From Parvularia atlantis (Eukaryota > Opisthokonta > Rotosphaerida): DNA of 13,265 nt. The position numbers were made by a program, and so were the translations under genes. The notes under the pieces are model-generated. The model had not been told where the DNA came from, searched no databases, and saw only the letters and a program-made list of their open reading frames with translations. The stretch is taken from positions 1 through 13,265 of the forward strand of contig CALSCO010000842.1 in assembly GCA_943704415.1 (NCBI GenBank), written 5' to 3'. This document shows positions 1 to 8,539 of this stretch, piece after piece (the first letter of the stretch is position 1; each line of letters opens with the position of its first letter).

Positions 1-110
1 GGGGGGGGGCGTGAGCAGTGGTGGTTTGGTTTGTAAGGGGAAAGCACAGGGACAAGGGAACGTGTGGCATACGACGGGTGCTGAGAGCAGGCAGCGAACG
101 TGCCCGACGT

Positions 111-1801
111 TCACATGAGCCCTGCCTTCCGCAGCGACGTCCGCGTGACGATGTCGTTCACGGCGGCCCAGACGAACCGAATGTTCTCTGCGGCGCGCGG
201 AATGAGCGCCCACGTGCACGGCGAGGACGGCGGGGCGCGGCGCACCCGTGTCGGTCGCGCACGTGAGGTGCGGGTAGATCGTCTTCTTCTCGGGTGACCG
301 GTTCATCTCCTGGAACTGCGTTGCGCGCCGACATTCAGCGCTGGGCGGGACAGTCGGCGCGGCGCACCTTCTGCGTGATGTACTCGGCCGCCTTGTCAAA
401 GTCGGCGCCGTGCGTGTACTCGGGGAAGCACTTGCTCAGCGGGACCTGGCGTGCGCGCCTGTCAGCGGTGCGCGTCGTCGGCTGTGCCACGCCCGGCGCG
501 CCTTCTTGATCTTCTCGCGGAAGAGGTCCGTCTTGTTGAGGAAGAGGATGATCGACGTGTCCGTGAACCAGCGCGAGTTGCAGATCGAGTCGAACAGCTG
601 CAGTGCCTCCGACATGCGGTTCTGCGCGACCGGTCGCGTCAGTGCTCGTGAACAGACAACGGGCGGGGCGCGCCGCGCACCTGCGTCTCGTCCTCGCGCA
701 GCACGAGGTCGTACTCGGACAGAGCAACGCAGAACATGATCGCCGTCACGCCCTCGAAGCAGTGGATCCACTTGCGGCGCTCCGAGCGCTGGCCGCCGAC
801 GTCGAAGACCCTGCGCGGCCGCGCGTGAGTGTGAGCTCTCGGCGCCACCGCCGACGCGGCCGCGCCCGCACCGGAAGGTCACGTCACGGATCTGGAACGT
901 CGTCTCCGAGATGCCCGTCGTCTTCACGCGCGACCGCAGCACGTCCTGCTCGGTCGGGAGGTAGTTGGACTCGGCCAGCCGGTCGATCGAGTCAAAGTAG
1001 CTGCGCGGGCGGTCAGCGGTTGCACGCGTGTCCGGCGCGGCGGGGCACGCACTACTTGGCCGAGTCGTTGAGCTGCAGCTCGGACGAGCGCTCGAAGCAC
1101 GCGATCACGTTCTTGTTGGCCCAGAGCTCCTTGATCACCCGCGCGATCTCGGGCGTGAAGACAAAGTCCTCCCCTTGGGACGACAGGCCGAGGATGAGCT
1201 CGCCCTTCTTCTGCTCGCCGTGCGCCGTGTGTGAGCAGTGCGCACGCGGCGGGCGAGCGGCGTCGCGCGGCGCCGTGCCTCCATCGTCTGGTCGTCAAAG
1301 TCGATGGGCGGGTTGATCGTCTTCATGCCGCGGAGGAGCACCTGCGCCGCGCGCCCCTGCGCGTGAGCCCCTCCGGCGGTGTGTTTACCGTCGCACGGCG
1401 GCGGCCGCGCGCACCTGCATCGACTGGATCGTGTTGCTCCAGATGATCTCGCGGTACGACTCGCGCTCCGACTCGCTGTAGCCGCCCTGGTGCAGGATCT
1501 TCATCTGCTTGAGGATGGTTGACTTGCCCGACTCGCCGGCGCCTGGGCGCGCGGCCCGCCAAGTGAGCGCGCCTCTCCCCTCTCTTGCGCCCGGCCAACG
1601 GCCAACGGCAACGCACCGAGCAGCAGCAGCTTCACCTCATTGCTCCTCTGCTGGCGGTCGGTCTTGATCTGCTTGTCGATCTCCTGGCTCACTTTCTCGT
1701 CCTGCCGCGCGCGCACGGGTCGCACGTGAGCGGCGGGCGCGTGGTGGGCGTGGTGGCGGCGGCGGCGCGCGCACCCCGTCCGAGCTCATGCAGTTGCCCA
1801 T
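111..1801 (-). CDS. Heterotrimeric G-protein alpha subunit
   Basis: GTP-binding alpha subunit that relays receptor signals at the plasma membrane. Predicted exons (minus strand): 1801-1775, 1701-1617, 1542-1415, 1341-1279, 1210-1056, 1000-872, 810-681, 621-502, 445-368, 315-246, 187-111. They join in frame to 353 aa, the usual family length. Visible motifs: MGNC start (Gly2 myristoylation, Cys4 palmitoylation), P-loop GAGESGKST at 38-46, switch I Arg177 in RVKTTG, switch II DVGGQ at 199-203, NKTD at 268-271, TCAT at 323-326. The C-terminus KAGLM lacks the Cys at -4 that pertussis toxin modifies in Gi. Introns 4 and 8 appear to be GC-AG; intron 4 is the least certain, because its acceptor could be 3 nt earlier. 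The gene is divergent from the pyrophosphatase gene. Family assignment is firm; the fungal Gpa subgroup is not assigned. Confidence 0.95.
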
Positions 1802-2579
1802 GGTCGCGGACGACGGCGGATTTGGCACGCGGCTGCCTGTGCGCGTCCGCGACGCCTGTCAGCCAACCCCCCGTCCGCGGTCCTCGCACGTCGCGCGCGC
1901 GCGCGCATCACGGCCGCCAGCCAGCCCCCCGCGCCGGCTGATGACGACCAAAATAATAAACCGCGGCCGCGGCCCACGGCGCAACGGGGGGTGGCACGAG
2001 GGGCCATGCCCGGGCGCGGCGTGCGGAGGGCGCGCTTGCTTTGGGGAGATGCGGCGGCGGCGCGCGGCTCGTCGCGAAAGGGAACGGACGGCCCGGCCAG
2101 CGCGTGGGCAGGAAACACGACAAGCGCCCGCCCTGTGGGTGCCCAGACCCCCCCCCCCCAAGCGCGTGGGCCGCGCCCGGTGCGGTCTGCGGCCGCCGGT
2201 GTGCGGCGCGCAGGGCGGCGGGCGCGGGAGAGACGCGCGAGCGGGGCGCGGGGCGGGGCAGCGTCGGTAGGAAAACGAGGTGGACAAGAAGCAGACGGAG
2301 AGAAGAACGGTTCGAGAGAAATCCGATGCGGTTGTTCCGATCAGTGCTGCCGCGCCGCGCATCGGCCCGTTGTGTGCGCGTACGGCGACGAAACCGGCAC
2401 GATCAGCTGCAATACGCCTGTCGTTGTGCAGGCCCGGTGCAGCGCACGCGACTGAGCCCCACGCGTAGCCGATGCGCGCCCAAAACGACGTCGCCGTCAG
2501 ATCGTCGCTGTCAGGAGGACCACGTGGCCCGTCACTTTGCTGCCAAGTGTGCTGTGGTGTCGACAGCGGCGCCCCTGCG
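1802..2579. promoter_or_regulatory. Divergent intergenic promoter region (G-alpha / pyrophosphatase)
   Basis: This 778-bp stretch separates two start codons that face away from each other, so it should hold both promoters and 5' leaders. Visible features are a lone A/T island at 1949-1960 (AAATAATAAA core) in otherwise very GC-rich DNA, a run of 12 C at 2148-2159, and a palindromic CACGTG E-box at 2521-2526, about 55 bp before the pyrophosphatase start. Several long open frames cross it on both strands, but none resembles a known protein and they lack the exon-intron pattern of the neighbours. Which element serves which gene is inference. Confidence 0.6.
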
Positions 2580-3948
2580 ATGTCGTCGTACAAGCCGCGG
2601 CCGGTCGGCGCGCCGTACACGCCCGAGTACTCGGTCTACGTCGGTGCGGCCGCTGCCCTGCCGCACAGCCGCGCGCGCCGACAAGTGTGCGCGCCGCAGA
2701 GAACGACAAGGGCGAGGTGATCTCGCCGTTCCACGACATCCCGCTGTTTGCGAACGAGGCCGAGGGCGTGCTCAACATGGTCGTGGAGATCCCGCGCTGG
2801 ACGAACGCCAAGATGGAGGCGCGCGCCACGCCTGCGCCGTGCTGTGACCCGCTGACGGCAGCCGCGCCAGATCAACAAGGAGCGCCCGTTCAACCCGATC
2901 CGCCAGGACGTCAAGAAGGGCCAGCTGCGCTTCGTGGCCAACTGCTTCCCACACAAGGGCTACATCTGGAACTACGGCGCGCTGCCGCAGGTGCCGTGCG
3001 GGCGGGCGGGCTGGCGGGGGTGCGGGCGGGCGCATGCTCATGTGTCCCCGCGCGCAGACGTGGGAAGACCCGTCGCACCTGGACGAGGACACGAACGCCA
3101 AGGGCGACAACGACCCCGTGGACGTGTGCGAGATCGGCTCGGTCGTGTCGCTCACGGGCACGGTCAAGCAGGTCAAGGTGCGGCGCCGAGACAGCGCGCC
3201 CATGCACACACTGACAGTGGCGTCGCATTATGCGCAGGTCCTCGGTGTCATGGCGCTGCTGGACGAGGGCGAGACCGACTGGAAGGTGATTGCGATCGAC
3301 GTGAAGGACCCGCTCGCGTCGCAACTCAACGGTGCGCGTGCGGCGCAGCGCGGCAGCGTGACGCAGTATGACAAATGATGCGCCGCCGCAGACATCGAGG
3401 ACGTCGAGAAGAAGCTGCCGGGCCTGCTGCGCGCAACCGAGGAGTGGTTCCGCATCTACAAAATCCCGGACGGCAAGCCCGAGAACAAGTTTGCGTTCAA
3501 CGGCGAGGCCAAGAACAAGGCGTACGCGATGAAGGTGTGCCCTCCGCGACGCTGCGCACGGCCGAGCGACTGATGCGGCACGCCCCTGCACGCAGGTCAT
3601 CCGCGACACGCACCAGACGTGGCGCCGTCTCGCGCTCGGCCAGACGCCCAACAAGCTCGAGAAGATCACGATCGAAGTGTACGCGCACGACGTGTGCGCC
3701 TGTCGCGGCCTGCTTGCTGACGCAGCCGCGCTGCGCGTGCGCGTGCGCGTCGCCAGCAAGAACAGCACGGTCGACCAGAGCCCGTACAAGGTCGCCGCGT
3801 TCAAGACGTCTGCCGACGTGCCCGCGGGCGACAACAAGCCGCCCGCGCCGCTCGACCCGTCGGTCGACAAGTGGTGCGCTCTGGCTCCAGGGCGTCCAGC
3901 GCAGCACTCACCACCGCTGCGTGCAGGCACTTTGTGTCGACGCTCTGA
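2580..3948 (+). CDS. Soluble inorganic pyrophosphatase (family I, fungal IPP1-like)
   Basis: Cytosolic Mg-dependent enzyme that hydrolyses pyrophosphate to two phosphates and so drives biosynthetic reactions. Predicted exons: 2580-2643, 2700-2818, 2871-2990, 3058-3177, 3238-3331, 3392-3534, 3596-3678, 3757-3873, 3927-3948. These give 293 aa, close to the 287 aa of yeast Ipp1. The family signature DNDPVDV lies at residues 118-124; the flanking conserved blocks [33 protein letters not shown] and QTWEDP are also present. The start was chosen because [10 protein letters not shown] matches the conserved N-terminus; an in-frame ATG at 2472 would add 36 unlikely residues. Intron 2 (2819-2870) works only as GC-AG. 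Intron 7 (3679-3756) is a multiple of three without a stop and its ends are the least certain. The stop faces the next gene's stop 39 bp away. Confidence 0.95.
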
Positions 3949-3987
3949 GAGGGTGAGTGAGCGAGTGAGCGAGTGACACAGCGTGTC
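3949..3987. other. 39-bp convergent 3' gap with GAGT/GAGC mini-repeat
   Basis: Lies between the pyrophosphatase stop and the stop of the minus-strand NOPCHAP1-like gene. It contains a short degenerate tandem of GAGTGAGC units (about 3954-3974) and no obvious poly(A) signal. The two transcripts' 3' UTRs must overlap or extend into each other's coding sequence (inference). Confidence 0.6.
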
Positions 3988-4529
3988 TCATTCAGTGTCG
4001 TTTGCATCGGTCGACGAGAGCACCTCAATCAGCGGCCGGCCTGGGGCGCGCGGCCCGGAGGCGCGGCTGGGCTTCGTAGGCACAACCAGCTTGCGCGCGT
4101 CCGCCTCGTTAGCACTTGTGGGGTCCGATGCAGGCACGTCGGCAGCGCCGTTGGCGTCGGCGACGGCATCGGGCGCGGCATCCGTGCTGTCCATCTCGAT
4201 CACGCCAGGCGCGTCCAGCAGGCCGATGTTCTGCGCACAGGACGGTCAGCGCAGGCAACGCGACCGGGCCGGGGCCACGCCACCATCTCGATCACCGGCT
4301 GCGCCGCGTCGTCGATGTGCTCGATGTCGACCGCGTCAGCGCCCTCGCGGTGCACGCGGTCGGCCAGCGCGGCGTTCGCGGCGGCCATCTGCGGCAGGAA
4401 GCTCTGCACGCGCGCCAGCACTGCTGCACCACCACCGCTGCCGTCTCAGCGCACGCGCACACAGGACTGCGCGCACGCACCGTCGGACGCAGGCGGCCTC
4501 GCGGTGTGCTCGGCGCGTGTACGCTTCAT
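3988..4529 (-). CDS. NOPCHAP1/DUF4598-like small protein (putative snoRNP assembly factor)
   Basis: Predicted exons on the minus strand: 4529-4481, 4423-4284, 4230-3988, giving 143 aa. The N-terminal half has the block VQSFLPQMAAANAALA, followed by acidic VDIEHIDDAAQPVIEM and NIGLL. This resembles the conserved core of the C12orf45/NOPCHAP1 (DUF4598) family, whose human member links NOP58 to the R2TP chaperone during box C/D snoRNP assembly. The C-terminal half is acidic, Ala/Asp-rich and probably disordered. Introns 4480-4424 and 4283-4231 have gtgcgt and gtggcg donors and CAG acceptors, with CTGAG/CTGAC branch-like sites. The start codon is only 15 bp from the start of the divergent next gene. 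Family assignment is from memory of the motif; the function is inferred. Confidence 0.65.
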
Positions 4530-4544
4530 GTCGATATTCGACTA
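4530..4544. promoter_or_regulatory. 15-bp head-to-head gap (shared bidirectional promoter zone)
   Basis: Only 15 bp (GTCGATATTCGACTA) separate the start codons of the minus-strand NOPCHAP1-like gene and the plus-strand secreted-protein gene. It contains the near-perfect palindrome GTCGATATTCGAC. Leaders and promoter elements must overlap the partner's coding region unless an upstream start or non-coding exon has been missed. Confidence 0.6.
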
Positions 4545-5942
4545 ATGATGACAGCACTCCTCATCGTGTTGTCAGTGTTGTGCGCGGTCGTGGTGCGCGC
4601 CGCGGGCGCCGTGACCGTGCAGGCCAACCCGGCGTACCTGGTCGTGTGCAACACGAGCGCGACGTGCGTGCGCCGCGCAGAAGGGGCGACGGGCGGCGCG
4701 CTGACGCCGCGGCCACGGCAGGCTGTCGCTAGCCGGCGAGGGGTTCGAGGCCGTTCAGGAGCACCTCGCCTTCCGCCTGTACGCGGCAGCGGCGGGGCCC
4801 ACGGTGCTGGCCGAGGGCGCCGTGCGCGTGTACGCGGACGGGCTCGCGGCTACGGACGCCTTCGTCGTCACCGGCGCGAGCGAGGGCCTGCTGCTCATCG
4901 GGCTGTACAACAGCAGCTCGGGCGCGGAGCTGCTCGCGCCCGACCCGGACATGCCCGTTGCGCGGCTGGTGCCGGGGCTGGACGACACGCATGTGCCCGT
5001 GCCGCGTGCGTGCTCCGGCGGGACGTGTGCCGTACACTCACCGCGCGTGCAGCGTGCGACGACGGCGTGGGACCGCAGCTCGTCCAGCCGCTGCAAACCG
5101 ACGCGCCGCTCGCCGGCCAGGTCGTGCGCGCGCGCCGGTGGCGCTACTACTACTGGGAGACGCTCGATGAACCGGAGCTGGGAAGGACGTACCGCTTCGT
5201 GGTCAACTTTGACGCGGACGCCAACATGTGCGCGCGCCTGTCTCGGGGGTGCGACGGCGCGATCGTGACGGGGCCGCCGCCGCCGCCGCGTTGCCCAGGC
5301 AGCCGCTGGGCGTCTTTGTCAAGTACAACGACACGCTGCTGCCGGGCGGTGCTGTGTGCCCGACAACCGACGTGCGTTGCGCTTGCGCGCAGGCAGTGGC
5401 CATCGACGCTGATCGCCGTCCCAGTGCGAGCTGCGCGTGGGCGGGCTGACCGCGTCGCCGTCGAGCACGTGCGGCTTCGACGCGCGCCTGCTGTCGTGCG
5501 ACAACGTCAAGCTGCGCAACAGCACGGCCGGGCTCGGCAAGGACAACTGCGTGCTGTCGAGTGCGGCGTCGGACTCGTTTGACTCAACCCGCTTCGTCAT
5601 CACGAGCATGTACGCATATGCGCGTGCGCCTCGACGCCGGGCTCACGCGCGCGGCCGCAAAGACACACGCGCAGCGGCGCCTACATCATCGGCGTACAGG
5701 GCCAGGGCAGCACGCCGCCGCCGGACCAGCGCAGCGCGCTCGGCTACTGCGACGTCTGCGAGGTGCGCCGCCGCTGCCGTCTTTGCCCGTTGCGCTCGTC
5801 ACTCAGCGCCGCACGACAGGGCTTTGACGAGCCGGCCAACCTTGTGTTCACGATCAAGGTTTCGGCCGTGGCGCGCTCGGCCACGGCGGCGCTCGGGTGG
5901 CTGGCCCTGTCTGCGCTCGTAGCGGTCCTGCTGGTGCTGTGA
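4545..5942 (+). CDS. Unknown secreted, Cys-containing surface protein, possibly GPI-anchored
   Basis: Not recognised as a known family. Predicted exons: 4545-4663, 4722-5005, 5053-5227, 5299-5371, 5425-5609, 5675-5762, 5820-5942, joining in frame to 348 aa. The N-terminus is a signal peptide (MMTALLIVLSVLCAVVVRAAG). N-glycosylation sequons are seen (NTS, NSS, NDT, NST), and paired cysteines lie in the C-terminal half (SCD, DNC, YCDVC). The C-terminus is a hydrophobic stretch, ATAALGWLALSALVAVLLVL, that runs to the stop with no cytoplasmic tail. That pattern fits a GPI-anchor signal, with a possible omega site in the small residues before it, or a tail-less membrane anchor. A second in-frame ATG follows immediately (4548). 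It converges on the prolyl-tRNA synthetase gene with 29 bp between stops. A cell-surface or cell-wall role is inference. Confidence 0.8.
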
Positions 5943-5971
5943 GAAAACATGTACAGTTTGCCCATGATAAA
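5943..5971. other. 29-bp convergent 3' gap
   Basis: The whole interval between the stop codons of the secreted-protein gene and the prolyl-tRNA synthetase gene. It is relatively AT-rich for this window (gaaaacatg, gataaat). Both transcripts' poly(A) sites presumably lie here or within the opposing gene. Confidence 0.6.
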
Positions 5972-6676
5972 TCAGCTGAGCACGGCGCTGCGGATGTGCG
6001 TCACGGTCTCGTCCAGCGTGAGGAGCAGCTTGACGCCCGTGCGCCTGCACCGGCGGCACTCAGGGCACACAAGCGCGCATAGAGGCGCCCACGCACCGCT
6101 CCTGCAGCTCATACTTGCCGTCGGCAGCAAAGTTGCGCCCCACGATGATGATGAACGGGAAGCTGCGTCGCGGGCCGCCTCAGCCACAGTGGACGCAACG
6201 CCGCAAAACAGAGCGCACCCGGTCAGCGTCGCCTCGCGGAACCGCTGCCCGATCGTGGTGTAGGCGTCGCGGTCGTCGAGCATGACGTCGCCGCTGCGTG
6301 CGAGCGCGCGAGTAGGGCGGGGGCGCCCAACACGTGAACGGAGCGTACCGCATGGCCGGCTCGCTGTCGAGGCGCTGGCAGATCGCCGAGGCCGCGTCGC
6401 GCAGTACGTCGTACGCGTCCGAGGGCTCGTCGATACCGGCATTGTTCTGCTTGGTCGGGCTGCCGGCGACGACGACGCACACCTTGAACGGAGCAATGGC
6501 CAGCGGCCAGATAATGCCGTTGATGTCGTGCGAGGCCTCGACGGCCGCGGCAACGATGCGGCTCACGCCGAGGCCATAGCAGCCCATCTGGATCGGGCGG
6601 ACGATGCCGTCCTTGGTCGTGTAGTTGGCCTTGAGCTGCGCACGCATTCAGCAACAATCAAGGTCACGCACGCGCG

Positions 6677-6759
<83 letters not shown>

Positions 6760-8539
6760 CTTCAGCGAGTACTTGTCGCCCAGGAAGAACGCGTGGCCGA
6801 CCTCGATGCCGCGCACGGCGCGCAGCGCCCGCGTCTCGTCCGTGCGCGTCTCGTCCGTGCGCGTCTCGTCCGTGCGCGTCTCGTCCGTGCACAGGCACAG
6901 ATCGCCGGGCCGGGCCATGCGGTAGTGGCCGCGCTGCCCGCGCGCGGTGAGCCGCAAGTGCGCAAGCAGGGCGCGCACGAACCTCGATCAGCGCGGCGGG
7001 GTGCAGTTCGGAGGCAGGCTGCGCCGCTGCGGCAGAGGAAGGGACGACTGCGTCCTCGTCCACCGCAATCGTGCACGCCGGCGAGCGCAGGGTGCGCTGC
7101 CACGCCGTGCTGGGCGCGTTGCCGAGCACAGGACTCGCGCCGCCTGCACGGCCACGGTTGGCGTGTGTCACGAGGTCCGTGGTCGCGCACCGGGTCGCAG
7201 TGTCTTGAGCAGGTGTGAGTTGGCGGCGTGGTCGGCGCGCAGCACCACGAGCGTCGACGCCTCGTCCTTGTCGCCCCACGAGGCGATCTGCGCGGCGCGG
7301 TGAGTGCCCTGCAATGCGTGCGATACGGCGCCCGTGCCTGCACGCGCAAGTCGTCATTCAGGTGCAAACCGGCCGAGGCGAGGACCTGCGCGCGCACGGC
7401 GTCGAGCACTGCGGCTGACGCACGGGCCGTTGGCCGACACGTTGCGGCAAGGCGCACGACGGCGCGCTCACCGCCCCGCTTGGGCGCTTCATCCACCGCG
7501 GCCGACATGGGCGCCGCACGCGACAGCGCGCGCTCGACGTTGGCCGCGTACTTGCCGCAGCCGCAGCGCAGGATCGAGTCCTCGCCCACCTCTGAGATCA
7601 GCTGGAACTCGTGCGAAAGCGACCCGCCGATAGTGCCCGTGTCGGCCTCGGCCTTCGCACCGCTCAACAAGGGTGCAGCCGGACGCGGGCGCGCGCGCGC
7701 GCCGCACCACGATGTACGGCAGCTTGAGCCGATCGAAGATGCGCGTGTAGGCGCCGCAGACGTCGCGGTAGGTCGACATGGCGGCCTCGGCCGTCTCGTC
7801 GAACGTGTACATGTCCTGGTGCGCTCGTGAGCCGAGCGTCTGCGCGCGACAGCAGTCGAGCGATCGCACCTTCATGATGAACTCGCGCCCGCGCAGCAGC
7901 CCGAAGCGAGGCCGGACCTCGTCGCGGAACTTGCGCCCTGCCCGCAAGACCCCGCCACGCGCGCTCAGTACGGTCGGCCGCAATAGGACGCGGGCGAGCG
8001 CACCGGTCTGGTACAGCCGCAGCGGCAGCTGGCGGTACGACGACACATTGGCGGCGACGAGGTTCGTGATCTCCTCCTCGTGCGTCGGGCCGAGGCACAT
8101 CTCGGCGCCCTTGCGGTCCTTGAGCCGGAACAGCTGCGGACGGGCGGGCAGGTGAGTGGGCCGGGGGGCGGAGCGCGATTGCGGCGCGGCACGAGACCTC
8201 GTCGCCCGCCTCGTCCCATCGGCCCGTGCGCCGCCACAGATCGGCCGCGAGCAGCGAGGGCATGACCAGCTTCTGCGCGCCCACGCCCTGCAGTTCGTCG
8301 TCGATGATGCGCTCGAGCTTGTCGAGCACACGCTGGGCGAGCGGGAGCAGGTTGTAGACGCCGGCGGCCGACTGCATTGCGCGCGGCTCGTTACGCCCGC
8401 GTCGCGAGTGCGGGGGAGGCACGGCACGCGCCTTGCGGATGAACCCGGCGCGCACGAGCAGCTGGTAGCTTGGCACGGACTCTTGCGGGCCCGTCTTGCT
8501 CTTGGGCGCGAACACGCGCGATGCGAGCGCGATTCTCAT
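5972..8539 (-). CDS. Prolyl-tRNA synthetase, bacterial/mitochondrial type
   Basis: Class II aminoacyl-tRNA synthetase that charges tRNA-Pro, here of the bacterial type used in mitochondria. Predicted exons on the minus strand: 8539-8432, 8371-8198, 8133-8004, 7937-7870, 7815-7708, 7652-7338, 7287-7191, 7143-6983, 6933-6760, 6635-6334, 6293-6219, 6162-6097, 6044-5972; 616 aa. Motif 2 is at 142-160 ([17 protein letters not shown]). [11 protein letters not shown] at 202-212, [11 protein letters not shown] at 226-236, RGIEVGH and motif 3 [10 protein letters not shown] at 462-471 are all present, as is the C-terminal anticodon-binding domain ([25 protein letters not shown]). The short basic N-terminus [15 protein letters not shown] fits a mitochondrial presequence. 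Introns 1 and 6 are GC-AG. A further 63-nt gtgagc...cag intron may lie inside exon 6 at about 7467-7405; removing it leaves 595 aa. The acceptor at 7653 (aag) is weak. Resembles yeast Aim10. Confidence 0.93.
6677..6756. repeat. (CA)40 dinucleotide microsatellite inside prolyl-tRNA synthetase intron 9
   Basis: An uninterrupted 80-bp CA tract on the plus strand, (GT)40 on the transcribed sense of the synthetase gene. It starts two bases after the intron's donor (gtatgtgtg...) and makes the intron 124 nt, about twice the normal length here. Open frames of alternating Thr-His or Val-Cys through it are artefacts. Confidence 0.97.
6831..6890. repeat. 15-bp tandem repeat, four perfect copies, in coding exon 9 of prolyl-tRNA synthetase
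   Basis: Four identical head-to-tail copies of GCGTCTCGTCCGTGC. On the minus strand each unit encodes Thr-Asp-Glu-Thr-Arg, so the protein carries TDETR x4 just after LCLC and before [13 protein letters not shown]. Unit length is a multiple of three, so copy-number change keeps frame. It sits where bacterial enzymes have the short Cys-rich CPxCG segment before RRGIEVGH. Confidence 0.95.

Noticed and set aside
1-110. Short plus-strand frame and G-run at the left edge
   Set aside because: No coding pattern; it is the 3' flank of the G-alpha gene, and the G-runs at both window ends may be contig-end effects.
2305-2330. tRNA B-box-like GGTTCGAG in the pyrophosphatase promoter
   Set aside because: The continuation (AGAAATCC) does not fit GGTTCGANNCC, and no A-box or acceptor stem could be paired around it.
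1859-2620. 253-aa minus-strand open frame across the divergent promoter region
   Set aside because: Arg/Ala/Pro/Gly-rich composition, no recognisable domain, no conserved exon pattern, and it runs antisense into the pyrophosphatase start. It is explained by high GC and few stop codons.
4116-5582. 488-aa continuous plus-strand frame suggesting a single large gene
   Set aside because: It begins antisense to the NOPCHAP1-like gene and reads through several introns of the secreted-protein gene. Removing introns gives a signal peptide and coherent phases.
6831-6890. Possible CRISPR-like or regulatory direct-repeat array
   Set aside because: Units are 15 bp, directly adjacent without spacers and lie in frame in a conserved coding exon, so this is simple tandem expansion.
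6563-7357. Long minus-strand and plus-strand frames through the CA repeat giving Val-Cys or Thr-His polymers
   Set aside because: They read an intronic microsatellite; the synthetase exons on either side use defined splice sites that exclude the repeat.
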